64,000 nt of DNA from Opitutaceae bacterium. Its GTDB lineage: Bacteria; Verrucomicrobiota; Verrucomicrobiia; Opitutales; Opitutaceae. Under the pieces are notes generated by a model that was not told the origin of the DNA, made no database searches, and saw only the letters and a list, made by a program, of their open reading frames with translations. Position 1 is the first letter of the stretch, and each line of letters starts with the position of its first letter. The stretch lies in the NCBI GenBank assembly GCA_016795545.1, contig JAEUGX010000015.1:2501-66500 (forward strand). The letters are read 5' to 3'. Made by a program: the position numbers and the translations under genes. Shown here piece by piece: positions 52,333 to 61,415 of the stretch.

Positions 52333-53249
52333 AAGAGCCCTCCGCACCTTTCTCCGGTTTCCTGGATCCCGTCGACATGGTGATGTGTTGCCCGGCTGGC
52401 ACCCGGCTGGCGGAGGTCAACGCGCTGGCCGGCGAGCAGCAGCTGCGCTTCCCGCTGGTGGTCGATCCGGCGGCAACCCTAGCTGAACACCTAGCCGCGG
52501 TCGAATACGCGTCGGCATCCGCCCGGTTCGGTCCGTTCGTCGACAACGTGCTGGGCATGAACTGGCGCGTGCCCTGCGGCCGCCTGGTTCGGATCGGAGA
52601 GCGGGTCATCAAGTCGGCCACCGGCTACGACCTCAACAAATTCCTGCTGCATTCCGACGGCCGTTATGGCAACGCCGTTGACCTGGTGCTTCGCCTCCGC
52701 CGGCGCGGGGGCGAAGCGGTGCGGTGCATCCTGCGCGGAGCCCACCCCGCCATCGAGCGAGCACGGATCAGCCTGCTGCGTTCCCCCTGGATCCACTGGA
52801 TCGATGTGGTCGACCTGGTGGTGACTGCGGGCGAGCCCGCCTTCCTTTACCTTGCCGCGGATTGCGGCCGCGGAGACGTGGCCGCCTTCGACGACTATTT
52901 CCGCCAACTGAGCGCGGCGAGCGGCACTCAGCTCGAAGCGACCGAAGCGTTGGACTATTCCCTGCCGAAGCTGTCATTAAAGACTGTGATTACCGCCGCG
53001 CCTCCCCTCGCCGGCGAACTGGTCCGCGAGCACGGGGGCCAGGCCAGGGTGCTCTGCGCCAGCGGCGTCGTCCACTACCTGCCTCCGCGCAACCTGCCGC
53101 TCCTGCCGGAGCCGACCTTGCGGCGTTTGGAGCTCCAGTGCCTGGAGCAAGGCGGGCATAGCTATGGCCCGTGGTCGCCGCGCCGGGATGCCGTCGCTCA
53201 GGAATCCGCTTGGGCGACGACCCTTGAATCCGCATGGAACCATCTGTAA
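52329..53249 (+). CDS. glcE: Glycolate oxidase FAD-binding subunit GlcE
   Basis: 306 residues from GTG 52329, overlapping the glcD stop by 4 nt (GTGA). It is a shortened version of the same FAD-binding fold. It shows FSGFLDPVDMVMCCPAGTRLAEVNALAGEQQLRFPLVVDPAATLAEHLAAVEYASASARFG, then KSATGYDLNKFLLHSDGRYGNAVDLVLRLRRRGG and a C-terminal domain. It supports GlcD in the glycolate/D-lactate dehydrogenase. The stop overlaps the glcF start by 16 nt. Confidence 0.88.
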   Translation: MKEPSAPFSGFLDPVDMVMCCPAGTRLAEVNALAGEQQLRFPLVVDPAATLAEHLAAVEYASASARFGPFVDNVLGMNWRVPCGRLVRIGERVIKSATGYDLNKFLLHSDGRYGNAVDLVLRLRRRGGEAVRCILRGAHPAIERARISLLRSPWIHWIDVVDLVVTAGEPAFLYLAADCGRGDVAAFDDYFRQLSAASGTQLEATEALDYSLPKLSLKTVITAAPPLAGELVREHGGQARVLCASGVVHYLPPRNLPLLPEPTLRRLELQCLEQGGHSYGPWSPRRDAVAQESAWATTLESAWNHL

Positions 53250-54439
53250 CGCCACCCCACTCCTCAGCCCCGCCTCACGCCGCCGATCCGCTGCGCGCCT
53301 GCGTCCACTGCGGACTCTGCCTCGAGGAGTGCCCAACCTACAAGCTCACCGGCGACGAGAACAACTCTCCGCGCGGCCGACTGCTGCTGTGGCGGGCGGA
53401 AAGCGAAGGGCGCCTGCCGCCGGACTCGTGGACTGACTTCTACACCGACGAATGTGTCGGCTGCCTCGCCTGCGCGTCGAGTTGCCCCGCCAACGTCCCC
53501 TACGAGGCCATCCTGAAGCAAGCGCGGTCGACACGGGTCGCAGCCGGTCGCACCAGGGTGCGCTGGCCGGTCGCGCTCGCCGCCCGGGCCGTGCGCATCC
53601 CTCGGCTGTTTAACGCGGCGCTGCTGCCGCTCCGCCTCCTCCGACGGCTGGACCTCAGGCCGCACCCGCTGATCTTCCCCGGGAAACCCGCGGTGGCGCA
53701 ATCCACTGCCGATTATGCCCGGATCATGATGGCACGCCACCGCCCAACAGGGCCCATGGTCGCGTTCCTCACCGGCTGCCTCATGGAGGCCCTCTTCCGG
53801 GAGATCAATTTCGCCACAGTGCGCGTCCTGATCGAGAACAACGTCCGCGTCCTGGTGCCCGCCGGTCAGGGCTGCTGCGGCGCCCTCCATGAGCACACGG
53901 GACTGCCCGGACACAAGGAATTGGCCGCACAGAACCATGCCGCGTTCGCCGGGATCCAGGTGGATCGCGTCGTCAGCAATTCCGCCGGCTGCGGCCTGGC
54001 GCTTTCCCAGTCGCTGACGGGCACCCCTGTCCAAGACGTGCTGGGCTTCCTTAGCGAGATCGGAGTCAAGCCGAGGACTCGGCAGCCGACGAACCACCGG
54101 ATCTTCGTCGACCTCCCCTGCCACCTGGTGCACGGCCAGCGCGCCTCCATCTCCGAATCGATTCTCGATGCCTGCGGAGTCCCGTGGGAATACGCTCCGA
54201 ACGCGCACGACTGCTGCGGTTCCGGAGGAGTCTACAACCTGAACAAGCCGGCGAATGCCCGTGCCATCCTTGCCGGCAAGGCGGCCTTTTTAGATCAGCT
54301 GCCCGAAACAGTTTCACCCATTCTAGCGACCTCCAACCATGTGTGCATGATGCAGTGGCAGACCGCCCGCTCATTTATCCGGCACCCCTTCGAGGTGCGG
54401 CATGTCATCCAGCTCCTGGATCCGGAAGCCGCATGGTGA
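53234..54439 (+). CDS. glcF: Glycolate oxidase iron-sulfur subunit GlcF
   Basis: 401 residues. Two 4Fe-4S sites, CVHCGLCLEECPTYKLTGDENNSPRGRLL and CVGCLACASSCPANVPYE, precede two CCG-type domains (GCLMEALFREINFATVRVLI...GQGCCGALHEHTG and DLPCHLVHGQ...AHDCCGSGGVYNLNKP). It carries electrons from GlcD/GlcE to the quinone pool. Last gene of the lactonase-SDR-RhaT-glcDEF operon. Confidence 0.94.
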   Translation: MEPSVTPPHSSAPPHAADPLRACVHCGLCLEECPTYKLTGDENNSPRGRLLLWRAESEGRLPPDSWTDFYTDECVGCLACASSCPANVPYEAILKQARSTRVAAGRTRVRWPVALAARAVRIPRLFNAALLPLRLLRRLDLRPHPLIFPGKPAVAQSTADYARIMMARHRPTGPMVAFLTGCLMEALFREINFATVRVLIENNVRVLVPAGQGCCGALHEHTGLPGHKELAAQNHAAFAGIQVDRVVSNSAGCGLALSQSLTGTPVQDVLGFLSEIGVKPRTRQPTNHRIFVDLPCHLVHGQRASISESILDACGVPWEYAPNAHDCCGSGGVYNLNKPANARAILAGKAAFLDQLPETVSPILATSNHVCMMQWQTARSFIRHPFEVRHVIQLLDPEAAW

Positions 54440-54543
54440 ACATACCAACCTGTGCCTGCCCCGACTGCTTTCGTCCCCGAGCGGCCACGCCCATACCAGG
54501 AATGCATCGCCTGGCAGACCCAAATAACAGCGCCGGACCTCCG

Positions 54544-55049
54544 AGACAGATCGCCTCCGACATCTCCTTTGGCAACGACCATTACACCCTGGGCACGCGA
54601 TCGAGAGCCAGTTTCGCACGAATTTTGCCAAGCTGGCCTACGGCTATACGTTCTACCAAAACTCGCGGCACACCTTCACCGCCCTGCTCGGCGCGCATTT
54701 GGTGAAGCTGGAAACCCGATTGGCCGCAGCTGGCACCAGCGTGTCCACGCGCTATGAAGCCATGACGCCGTTGCCTTCCTTCGGCGCAGAATGCCGAAGC
54801 ATCTGGAACGATCGGCTCAGCACCCGGATCTCCGCCCAATACTTCGGCCTCAGCCTCAACGAGGGCGAATACTCGGGAGACTTTATCGATGCGCTCGCCG
54901 CCGTGGAATATCGCCTCACCCAGCACCTCGGCCTGGGCGGCGGCTACAATTACTTCGATCTTCAGGTGGACCGCCATAAAGGAAACTTCACCTTGAGCGG
55001 TGACTATTCCTTTCAGGGATTACTCGCCTATTTGTTCGTGCGTTTCTGA
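54544..55049 (+). pseudogene. Remnant of an outer-membrane beta-barrel protein gene (5' truncated, frameshifted)
   Basis: From about 54603 to the TGA at 55047-55049 one frame reads as alternating barrel strands: ESQFRTNFAKLAYGYTFYQN, HTFTALLGAHLVKLETRL, RISAQYFGLSLNEG, DALAAVEYRLTQHLGLGGGYNYFDL and GLLAYLFVRF with a terminal Phe. That frame has a TAA at 54525 and no good start. The adjacent +1 frame over 54544-54600 reads SDISFGNDHYTLGTR, which joins naturally in front. So a frameshift near 54600 and loss of the N-terminus after the glcF end are likely. A short TTG-started product (116 residues from 54699) cannot be excluded. Confidence 0.6.
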
Positions 55050-55255
55050 CGGGAGTTACGGATTCAAACGTGGGGCTGTCCCACCGCAGTCGCCTTGCTC
55101 CGCACTGGAGGAAAACGAAGAGATCACATCCGGCTGCAACCTGGGCCTGGTGACTTCGGGATACCTGCAATGCACCCTTGTTGGACGGAAAAACCGGCGG
55201 CTAAGGTGGCACCATGCGCCGCCACTTCGGGGCGTTCTTTCAACCCTGAATCGCC

Positions 55256-56500
55256 ATGTCCTCTATCCGCACATCCCTTGGAATCGCTCTCCTTCTGTGC
55301 AGTGCCCTGCTCCTGACTGCCGGTCCTCGAGTTCAAACGACAGTTGATCTTTCGGCGGACGCCGCTCGCCAGGTCGTAATCGCTCAGGGCACCCCCACCG
55401 TCTACCAGGGCCACCCGACCACGGTACTGCTGCCGGATGGCAAGACCATGTACTGCGTGTGGACGTATGAACATGGCGGATTTTGTGGCCCTATGAAACG
55501 CAGCGACGACGGCGGGCTCAATTGGAGCTCGTTGCTCCCAGTCCCGGAAAGCTGGCGCAGCGTGGTGGATTGTCCCACAATATTCCGATTGGCAGATCCG
55601 GAGGGAAAATACCGCCTAGTGGTGTATACCGGCGGTGGGCCCGATGGTTCCATGTATCGGGCACATTCGGAAGATGACGGGCGGTCGTGGACGGAGATGG
55701 AAAGCACCCATTTGCCCACGTCTCCGAGCACCGACCACATTTCGATGCGCGGCGGCATGCCCTTCACGACCGTCGTTCCCATTCATGGGGGCCGTGCCCT
55801 GCTCGGCATGACGAACATCCGCCGTCCGCGCCAGTTGTTCGAAACCAAGGTAGCGGTGACCGCGGGCAGCCAGACATGGGAACCATGGAAAATAAAAGTC
55901 GCCCTGCCCAGGGAGATAAAAACCAACATCCTGGCCCAGAGCATCTCGACCGACGGCGGTCTGACTTGGGCCCCGTGGACAATCGCGCTCGACCTGCCCG
56001 ACGTGAATGCCAGCGAGCCCTGGATCATCCGCTCGCCGGATGGCAAGGAGTTGCTGTGCCTGATCCGTGAGAACGGAACTCGTGTTTCCCTGCAAATGAT
56101 CAGCACCGACGAAGGAAACACCTGGTCGAAGCCGGTCCCGCTCCCCCCTGGGCTTTACGGAGACAGGCATGTTGCCCGGTATGCGGCCGATGGACGGTTG
56201 GTGATATGCTTTCGTGATACAGGCCGCGACAGCGCCACCAAGGATCACTTCATTGCTTGGGTCGGTTCCTATGACGACATCAAGTCGATGCGTGAAGGCC
56301 AATACCGGATCAAACTGCTGCACAGCCACAACGGCTCGGATTGCGGCTATCCGGGCCTGGAGCTCCTCCCCGACGGCACGTTTGTTGCCACCACCTATGT
56401 CAAATACCGGCCCGGTCCGGAGCGCAGCTCTGTCGTGAGCGTCCGGTTCAAGCTGGCCGAGACCGACAGGCTGGCCCAGCTGTCGGCTGGGATTAGGTAA
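55256..56500 (+). CDS. Secreted BNR-repeat / sialidase-like protein
   Basis: 414 residues with signal peptide MSSIRTSLGIALLLCSALLLTAG. Six-bladed propeller features: Asp-box-like S-x-D-x-G-x-x-W repeats at SDDGGLNW, SEDDGRSW, STDGGLTW and STDEGNTW. It has an N-terminal GHPTTVLLPDGKTMYCVW and a Glu/Arg-rich C-terminal part (GSDCGYPGLELLPDGTFVATTYVKY). Classical GH33 sialidases carry an F/Y-RIP motif near the start, which I do not see. So exo-sialidase activity is doubtful; it may act on another sugar. It lies at the end of the island, about 200 nt after the barrel remnant. Confidence 0.75.
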   Translation: MSSIRTSLGIALLLCSALLLTAGPRVQTTVDLSADAARQVVIAQGTPTVYQGHPTTVLLPDGKTMYCVWTYEHGGFCGPMKRSDDGGLNWSSLLPVPESWRSVVDCPTIFRLADPEGKYRLVVYTGGGPDGSMYRAHSEDDGRSWTEMESTHLPTSPSTDHISMRGGMPFTTVVPIHGGRALLGMTNIRRPRQLFETKVAVTAGSQTWEPWKIKVALPREIKTNILAQSISTDGGLTWAPWTIALDLPDVNASEPWIIRSPDGKELLCLIRENGTRVSLQMISTDEGNTWSKPVPLPPGLYGDRHVARYAADGRLVICFRDTGRDSATKDHFIAWVGSYDDIKSMREGQYRIKLLHSHNGSDCGYPGLELLPDGTFVATTYVKYRPGPERSSVVSVRFKLAETDRLAQLSAGIR

Positions 56501-56868
56501 GCGACATGGCAGTGGCTCCCTTGCTCGAAATGACGCGACCCTGGCTTCGGCTCTCATTGCTCGCAGCTGCTGTATTCCGAAGCCAATCTGTCCATCCTTC
56601 GCGTCGATTTTGACTTCTGGCCCGCAAAGCAGGTCGGCAGAGGGCGATGTCACGACAATCGAGCCGCAATCTCCGGCGGAAAGCGTAGCGGAGGGCGTTG
56701 CCTCAGGATGGAAATCGGCTGGAAACGCACTCTGAAGGGCACGACTGCATCCAATCTTGCATGCGTCAGCTTGAGCCAATCCGGCTTCCCCTGGGGCACG
56801 GCATTGTCCAAAGCAATTGCTTTGGTGTTTTTTCCCATTGAGCGTACCGAGCCACGTCAAACAAACGC
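56501..56868. other. Intergenic region without supported gene, holds a terminator-like palindrome
   Basis: 368 nt between the sialidase-like and SGNH genes. Open frames on both strands do not give a convincing gene, although a minus-strand frame over roughly 56838-56510 has a coding-like look (LKLTHARLDAVVPFRVRF) and could be a remnant. The one clear structure is the palindrome at 56808-56833 described separately. Confidence 0.5.
56808..56833 (+). terminator. Palindromic hairpin with T-run before the SGNH gene
   Basis: CCAAAGC-AATT-GCTTTGG is a perfect 18-bp palindrome (56808-56825), followed by TGTTTTTT. It is an intrinsic terminator shape on the plus strand. It lies only 35 nt before the SGNH start, so the SGNH gene probably has a separate promoter or a leader. 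Confidence 0.6.
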
Positions 56869-58167
56869 ATGCGCTCATTTCCCTTCGCTATTATCACGAC
56901 CATCGCAGTCGGATGCGCGTGGCTGCCGGCCAGCCTGGCGGCAGCTCCGTCGGTGGACTCCGTTCCGGCTTATGTTGCGGCGCCCGACCGTCCCGCCTTG
57001 GTCCGCGTGCTTTTCCTGGGCGACTCGATTTCACTGGGATACATGCCCGGCGTTCGCGCCCGCCTGGAAGGCCGAGCCAATGTCCATCAAGCCGGCGAGG
57101 ACTGCCGTGGAACGACCCTGGGGCTTCAGCGCCTCGATGCGTGGCTGGGTTCGGGACGCTGGGACTTGATTCACTTCAATTTCGGATTGCACGACGTCCT
57201 GCGCTCCCCTGACGGAATGCAGACTTCATTGACCCGGTATGAAAACAATCTTCGGGAAATTGTCCGACGATTGAAGCTTACGGGCGCAAAACTCATTTTT
57301 GCCACGACCACGCCGATTCCCGAAGGAATCGTGGAAGGCGGCTCGGGGGATGAAGTCTCGTACAATGAAGTCGCTCGGCGCGTCATGAAGGAAAATGGAA
57401 TACCGCTCGACGATCTGTGGGAGTACATCAAACCCCGCCAGACCCGGATCCAGCTTCGCCACGACGTTCATTTCGAGCCATACGGTTATGAGCTGCTGGC
57501 AGACATGGTGGCGGGAAGCATCTACCCTTTCCTGCCTCCGCCGCCAGGCAACCAGTGGGATCCTTCCTGGGCGGAAGTTCCCGATGTGCCCCGATTCCCT
57601 CGCGTTCTGCTGATCGGCGACTCGATCTCCGAGGGTTATACCTTGCTCGTGCGAGCGCGGCTCAAGGGTCGCGCCAATGTTCATCGCCCGCCGCAAAACT
57701 GCGGATCCACCCTCAGGGGCTTGGAGCGGCTGGATGCCTGGCTGGGAACGGGTCATTGGGACGTGATCCACTTCAACTTTGGACTGCACGACATGAAATA
57801 CACCAACGAAGGCGGCTATCGCGTCACCTTGGAAAACGGCAAGCAGGTTTCAACTCTTCCACAGTATGAAAAGAATCTACGCGAGATCGTCCGTCGGCTC
57901 CAAGGGACCGGCGCCAAACTGATTTTTGCCACGACTACGCCGGTACCCGCCGGCTGCTTTGGATTCACCGAAAACGATGAAGTCCGTTACAACGAGGTGG
58001 CGGCGCGTGTGATGAAGGAGAACGCGATCGCGGTCGATGACCTCTGGTCGTTCGTGAAGCCGAGACAGGCCTCGATTCAGAACCTCCGCGACGTCCACTA
58101 TTCGGAAAGCGGCTACGAGCAGATCGCCGACATCGTCGCTACCAGCATAGCCGACAATCTGCGATAG
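56869..58167 (+). CDS. Secreted protein with two tandem SGNH-hydrolase domains
   Basis: 432 residues, signal peptide MRSFPFAIITTIAVGCAWLPASLAAA. Two near-repeats of one SGNH/GDSL esterase domain. The first (about 45-225) has VLFLGDSISLGY, IHFNFGLHDV and LRHDVHFEPYGY; the second (about 245-430) has VLLIGDSISEGY, IHFNFGLHDM and LRDVHYSESGY. Each has the Ser nucleophile in GDSI, the block III Asn/Gly region and the Asp-x-x-His pair near the end. Such domains remove acetyl or other ester groups from glycans. Last gene of the island. Confidence 0.88.
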   Translation: MRSFPFAIITTIAVGCAWLPASLAAAPSVDSVPAYVAAPDRPALVRVLFLGDSISLGYMPGVRARLEGRANVHQAGEDCRGTTLGLQRLDAWLGSGRWDLIHFNFGLHDVLRSPDGMQTSLTRYENNLREIVRRLKLTGAKLIFATTTPIPEGIVEGGSGDEVSYNEVARRVMKENGIPLDDLWEYIKPRQTRIQLRHDVHFEPYGYELLADMVAGSIYPFLPPPPGNQWDPSWAEVPDVPRFPRVLLIGDSISEGYTLLVRARLKGRANVHRPPQNCGSTLRGLERLDAWLGTGHWDVIHFNFGLHDMKYTNEGGYRVTLENGKQVSTLPQYEKNLREIVRRLQGTGAKLIFATTTPVPAGCFGFTENDEVRYNEVAARVMKENAIAVDDLWSFVKPRQASIQNLRDVHYSESGYEQIADIVATSIADNLR

Positions 58168-58244
58168 TGCCGCGACCGCGTCCGATTGCATCGAATCAAA
58201 TAAACCAAAACGCGGAAGACTCTGCAGCTGAACAATTAGGGTAC

Positions 58245-58278
58245 AAAAAAACGCCCGGTGTCGCAACCGGGCGCTTTT
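58245..58278. terminator. Bidirectional terminator between the SGNH gene and tRNA-Gly
   Basis: CGCCCGGT / ACCGGGCG, a perfect 8-bp stem with a 6-nt loop (58252-58259, 58266-58273). Plus-strand reading continues into TTTT (58275-58278). Minus-strand reading meets seven T (complement of 58245-58251). It therefore can end both the SGNH transcript and the tRNA transcript. Confidence 0.85.
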
Positions 58279-58284
58279 CTGAAA

Positions 58285-58360
<76 letters not shown>

Positions 58361-58488
58361 GTGGGAGTGGCGGAGTATTGAAGTCCAAATTTGCCCGTCA
58401 ACCAGAATTATTTGACGGGCGCCGCCGGCTCCCCAGGCGCATTTCAGCTTCCCCCGAACTGGGCGCGGTGCTCATGTGAAAGCCCGTC

Positions 58489-61284
58489 ATGACCGTCCGG
58501 ACCGCCACCTCCGCCAAAAACACCCCCGCCTTCACCCAGGAAAGCTCGGCGGCGGAACGCCTGACCGCCTGCAAGGCCTACCTCCAGGCCGAGAGCGAGC
58601 GCATCCAGCTCAAGCACGCCGCGGGCGAAGCCGGTCACAAGGTCGCGCACGCGCTCGCCGGCCGGATCGACCGGCTGCTTCAGCCCCTCTTTGCCTTCGC
58701 CCTCGAGGACTGGCGCCGGCAGTTCGGCGAGCCTCCTTCTCCGGTCTGCCTCATCGCCCTCGGCGGCTACGGCCGGGGCGAACTGAATCCGCTGAGCGAC
58801 ATCGACGTGATGTTTCTCTACCCGTCGGCCTCCAACGCAAAGAACCTCCCCCAGTTCCAGGAGCACCTGACCAACGCCATCCTTTACCCGCTCTGGGACC
58901 TCCGTCTCAAGATCGGGCACTCCACCCGCACTTTGCATGAGGTGTTCTTCGAGGCTGGACGCGACATCCGGACCAAGACCTCCCTGCTGGAATCCCGGCT
59001 GATCGCCGGCTCGGAGTCGCTCTACGAGAACTTCGCGGCCGCCTACCGCAAACACTACCTGACCGACGACCCCAAGGGCTACATCGCCGCCCGGCTTTCC
59101 GACCAGGCCAGCCGCCGGGCCCAGCACGGCGACACCGTGTTCATGCAGGAACCGGACATCAAGAACGGCGTAGGCGGCCTGCGCGACTACCAGAACACGC
59201 TCTGGATGGCGCGCGTGCGGCTCGGCATCTCCCGCCTTGAGGAGCTGGTGGAGCAGCACTACCTGCAGCCCACCGAGCTGCGCATCTTCCAGCGCGCCTA
59301 TCACTTCCTGCTCCGCGTGCGCAATGAGCTCCACTACATGAGCAAGCATCCGACGGATGTGCTCAACCTGGAAACCCAGCCCCGCCTCGCCGCCAACCTC
59401 GGCTACGACCAGCCCGCCCTGCTCGAACGGGTCGAGGCGTTCATGCACGACTACTACCGGCACGCCCAGATCATCTACCGGGTGTCCAAGATCATCGAGC
59501 AACGCCTGGCCCTGACCATCGCCGCCGGCCCCGGCGTCGTCGGCTCCCTGAAGAACCTCCTCCTGGCCCGCCGTTCGGAGCGGACCAAGCGGCTGGACGG
59601 CTTTCTCCTCCGCGGACGCGAGTTGGCCGCCGAAAACAACCTGGTCTTCCGCGAGGACCCGGTCCGCCTCATCCGCGTCTTCCGTCACTGCCAGCAGTTG
59701 GGCTGCACTCCCGACGTCGACCTGGCCGCCCTCATCCGCAACTCCCTGAAGCTCATCAACCGCAAGGTCATCGAGTCCCTCGACGCCAACCTGAGCTTTC
59801 GCACCATGCTCGAGGAGGCCGGCCAGGTGCACACCCCGCTGGCGCTCATGCACGAGCTGGGCGTGCTCGGCCGGTTCATCCCGGAATTCGCCCCGCTGAC
59901 CTGCCTCGTCCAGCACGAATACTACCACCGCTATACGGCCGACATCCACACCCTCAGCGCCATCCGCGAGCTGGACCTCATTTTCACCTCCGCCGAGCCG
60001 ACCCAGGAACAATACCGGAACGAGCTCCACAAGACCGCCAAGCCCACCCTGCTCTACCTGATCCTCCTCCTTCACGACATCGGGAAGGGCGAGGGCATCC
60101 AGGGCCACGCCGAGGCTGGCGTGACCCTCGCCGGCCCGGTCCTCGACCGGTTGCAAGTCGATGCGGGCAGCCGGGAAACGGTAAACTTTATCATCAAAAA
60201 TCATCTGGTGATGGCACGATTCTGGCAGAAGCACGACCTGGATGACCCCCAAACTTCAGCTGCCTTTGCCGAGATGGTCGGAGACGCCGACCGCCTGCGG
60301 TTTCTCTACGTCCACACGTTCTGCGACGCCCGCGGGACCTCTGCCAACCTGTGGAACGGATACAAGAACTCGCTCCACCGTCGCCTCTTTGACACCACCC
60401 TCGAGCGCCTGACCCTCGGCGAGAAGGTCGAAACCCGCCTGCGTGAGCTCAAGGAAATGACCCGACAGACCCTTATTGCCCAAACCATCCCCGGCATCAG
60501 CCCGGATGAGATCACCGCGCACTTCAATCTTCTCCCCGAGCGCTACTTCATCCAGACCGACGCGCCCGAGATCACCCTGCACATCCAGATGGTGAACCGG
60601 CTGCTGCACTCGATCTCGTCGGCCGACTCGCTCGGTTCGCTGCGCCCGGTGATCGAGTGGAAGGACGACATCAACCGCAGCTACACGACCGTCCACGTCG
60701 TCACCTGGGACCGCGCCGGCCTGTTCTACAAGCTGGCGGGCGCGTTCAGCGTGGCCGGCCTGAGCATCCTCTCCGCCAAGATCACCACCCGTTCCGACCA
60801 CATCGCCATCGACACCTTCCACATCGTCGAACCGGGCCGGGGCGTCGTCCAGAACCAGAAGGCGATGGACACCTTCGCCCGCACGGTCGAGGACGCGCTC
60901 GTCAGCAACAAGGACCTGCTGCCCGACATCACCGCGCAGGCGAAGAAGTACGCCGCCGCCGCGCGCTATTCCACGGAGTCCAAGGAGCTGCCGGCCACGT
61001 TCCCGCCGACGGTGGACGTCTACCACGAGCTCTCGCTGAAGCGCATCATCGTCGAGGTCCAGGCCCACGACCAGATCGGCCTGCTGTACCGTCTGGTGAA
61101 GACCATCTCGGACCACGGATTTGACACGACCTTCGCCCGCATCAACACCGAGCGCAGCGTCGCCATCGACACGTTCTACATCGAGCCGAACAAGCCCGAG
61201 GCCGTCGAGGACACCGCCCCGCTGCACGCCCTCCGCGAGGCCCTCCGCGCCGTGATCACTCCCGTCGAGGCGGCCCCGGCCTGA
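58489..61284 (+). CDS. glnD: [Protein-PII] uridylyltransferase / uridylyl-removing enzyme
   Basis: 931 residues against about 890 for E. coli GlnD. The nucleotidyltransferase domain holds GGYGRGELNPLSDIDVMF (about 91-108). The HD hydrolase domain is seen as LLHDIGKGEGIQGHAEAGV (about 528). Two C-terminal ACT domains follow (TTVHVVTWDRAGLFYKLAGAFSVAGLSILSAKI and RIIVEVQAHDQIGLLYRLVKTISDHGFDTTFARI). GlnD senses glutamine and adds or removes UMP on PII, controlling nitrogen metabolism. The glnB/glnK gene is not in the window. Confidence 0.95.
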   Translation: MTVRTATSAKNTPAFTQESSAAERLTACKAYLQAESERIQLKHAAGEAGHKVAHALAGRIDRLLQPLFAFALEDWRRQFGEPPSPVCLIALGGYGRGELNPLSDIDVMFLYPSASNAKNLPQFQEHLTNAILYPLWDLRLKIGHSTRTLHEVFFEAGRDIRTKTSLLESRLIAGSESLYENFAAAYRKHYLTDDPKGYIAARLSDQASRRAQHGDTVFMQEPDIKNGVGGLRDYQNTLWMARVRLGISRLEELVEQHYLQPTELRIFQRAYHFLLRVRNELHYMSKHPTDVLNLETQPRLAANLGYDQPALLERVEAFMHDYYRHAQIIYRVSKIIEQRLALTIAAGPGVVGSLKNLLLARRSERTKRLDGFLLRGRELAAENNLVFREDPVRLIRVFRHCQQLGCTPDVDLAALIRNSLKLINRKVIESLDANLSFRTMLEEAGQVHTPLALMHELGVLGRFIPEFAPLTCLVQHEYYHRYTADIHTLSAIRELDLIFTSAEPTQEQYRNELHKTAKPTLLYLILLLHDIGKGEGIQGHAEAGVTLAGPVLDRLQVDAGSRETVNFIIKNHLVMARFWQKHDLDDPQTSAAFAEMVGDADRLRFLYVHTFCDARGTSANLWNGYKNSLHRRLFDTTLERLTLGEKVETRLRELKEMTRQTLIAQTIPGISPDEITAHFNLLPERYFIQTDAPEITLHIQMVNRLLHSISSADSLGSLRPVIEWKDDINRSYTTVHVVTWDRAGLFYKLAGAFSVAGLSILSAKITTRSDHIAIDTFHIVEPGRGVVQNQKAMDTFARTVEDALVSNKDLLPDITAQAKKYAAAARYSTESKELPATFPPTVDVYHELSLKRIIVEVQAHDQIGLLYRLVKTISDHGFDTTFARINTERSVAIDTFYIEPNKPEAVEDTAPLHALREALRAVITPVEAAPA

Positions 61285-61415
61285 CCTCCCCCCTCCGCGG
61301 GCGTCCCCTCGCGGCCCGCCCCCGGCCGCAAGAACCTGGATTGCCGTGCCGCGATGCCTTGCTCTAGCGTCGGCCGGTGGCTCCGCCTCCCCTCCCCGCC
61401 TCCGCCTAGACCAAC

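Noticed and set aside
55256..56500. Calling the BNR protein nanH
   Set aside because: Missing F/Y-RIP motif and no sialic-acid catabolic genes around it.
56510..56838. Coding-like minus-strand frame (LKLTHARLDAVVPFRVRF and onward)
   Set aside because: It cannot be joined into one frame with a start and matches nothing I recognise; kept only as a possible remnant in the intergenic entry.
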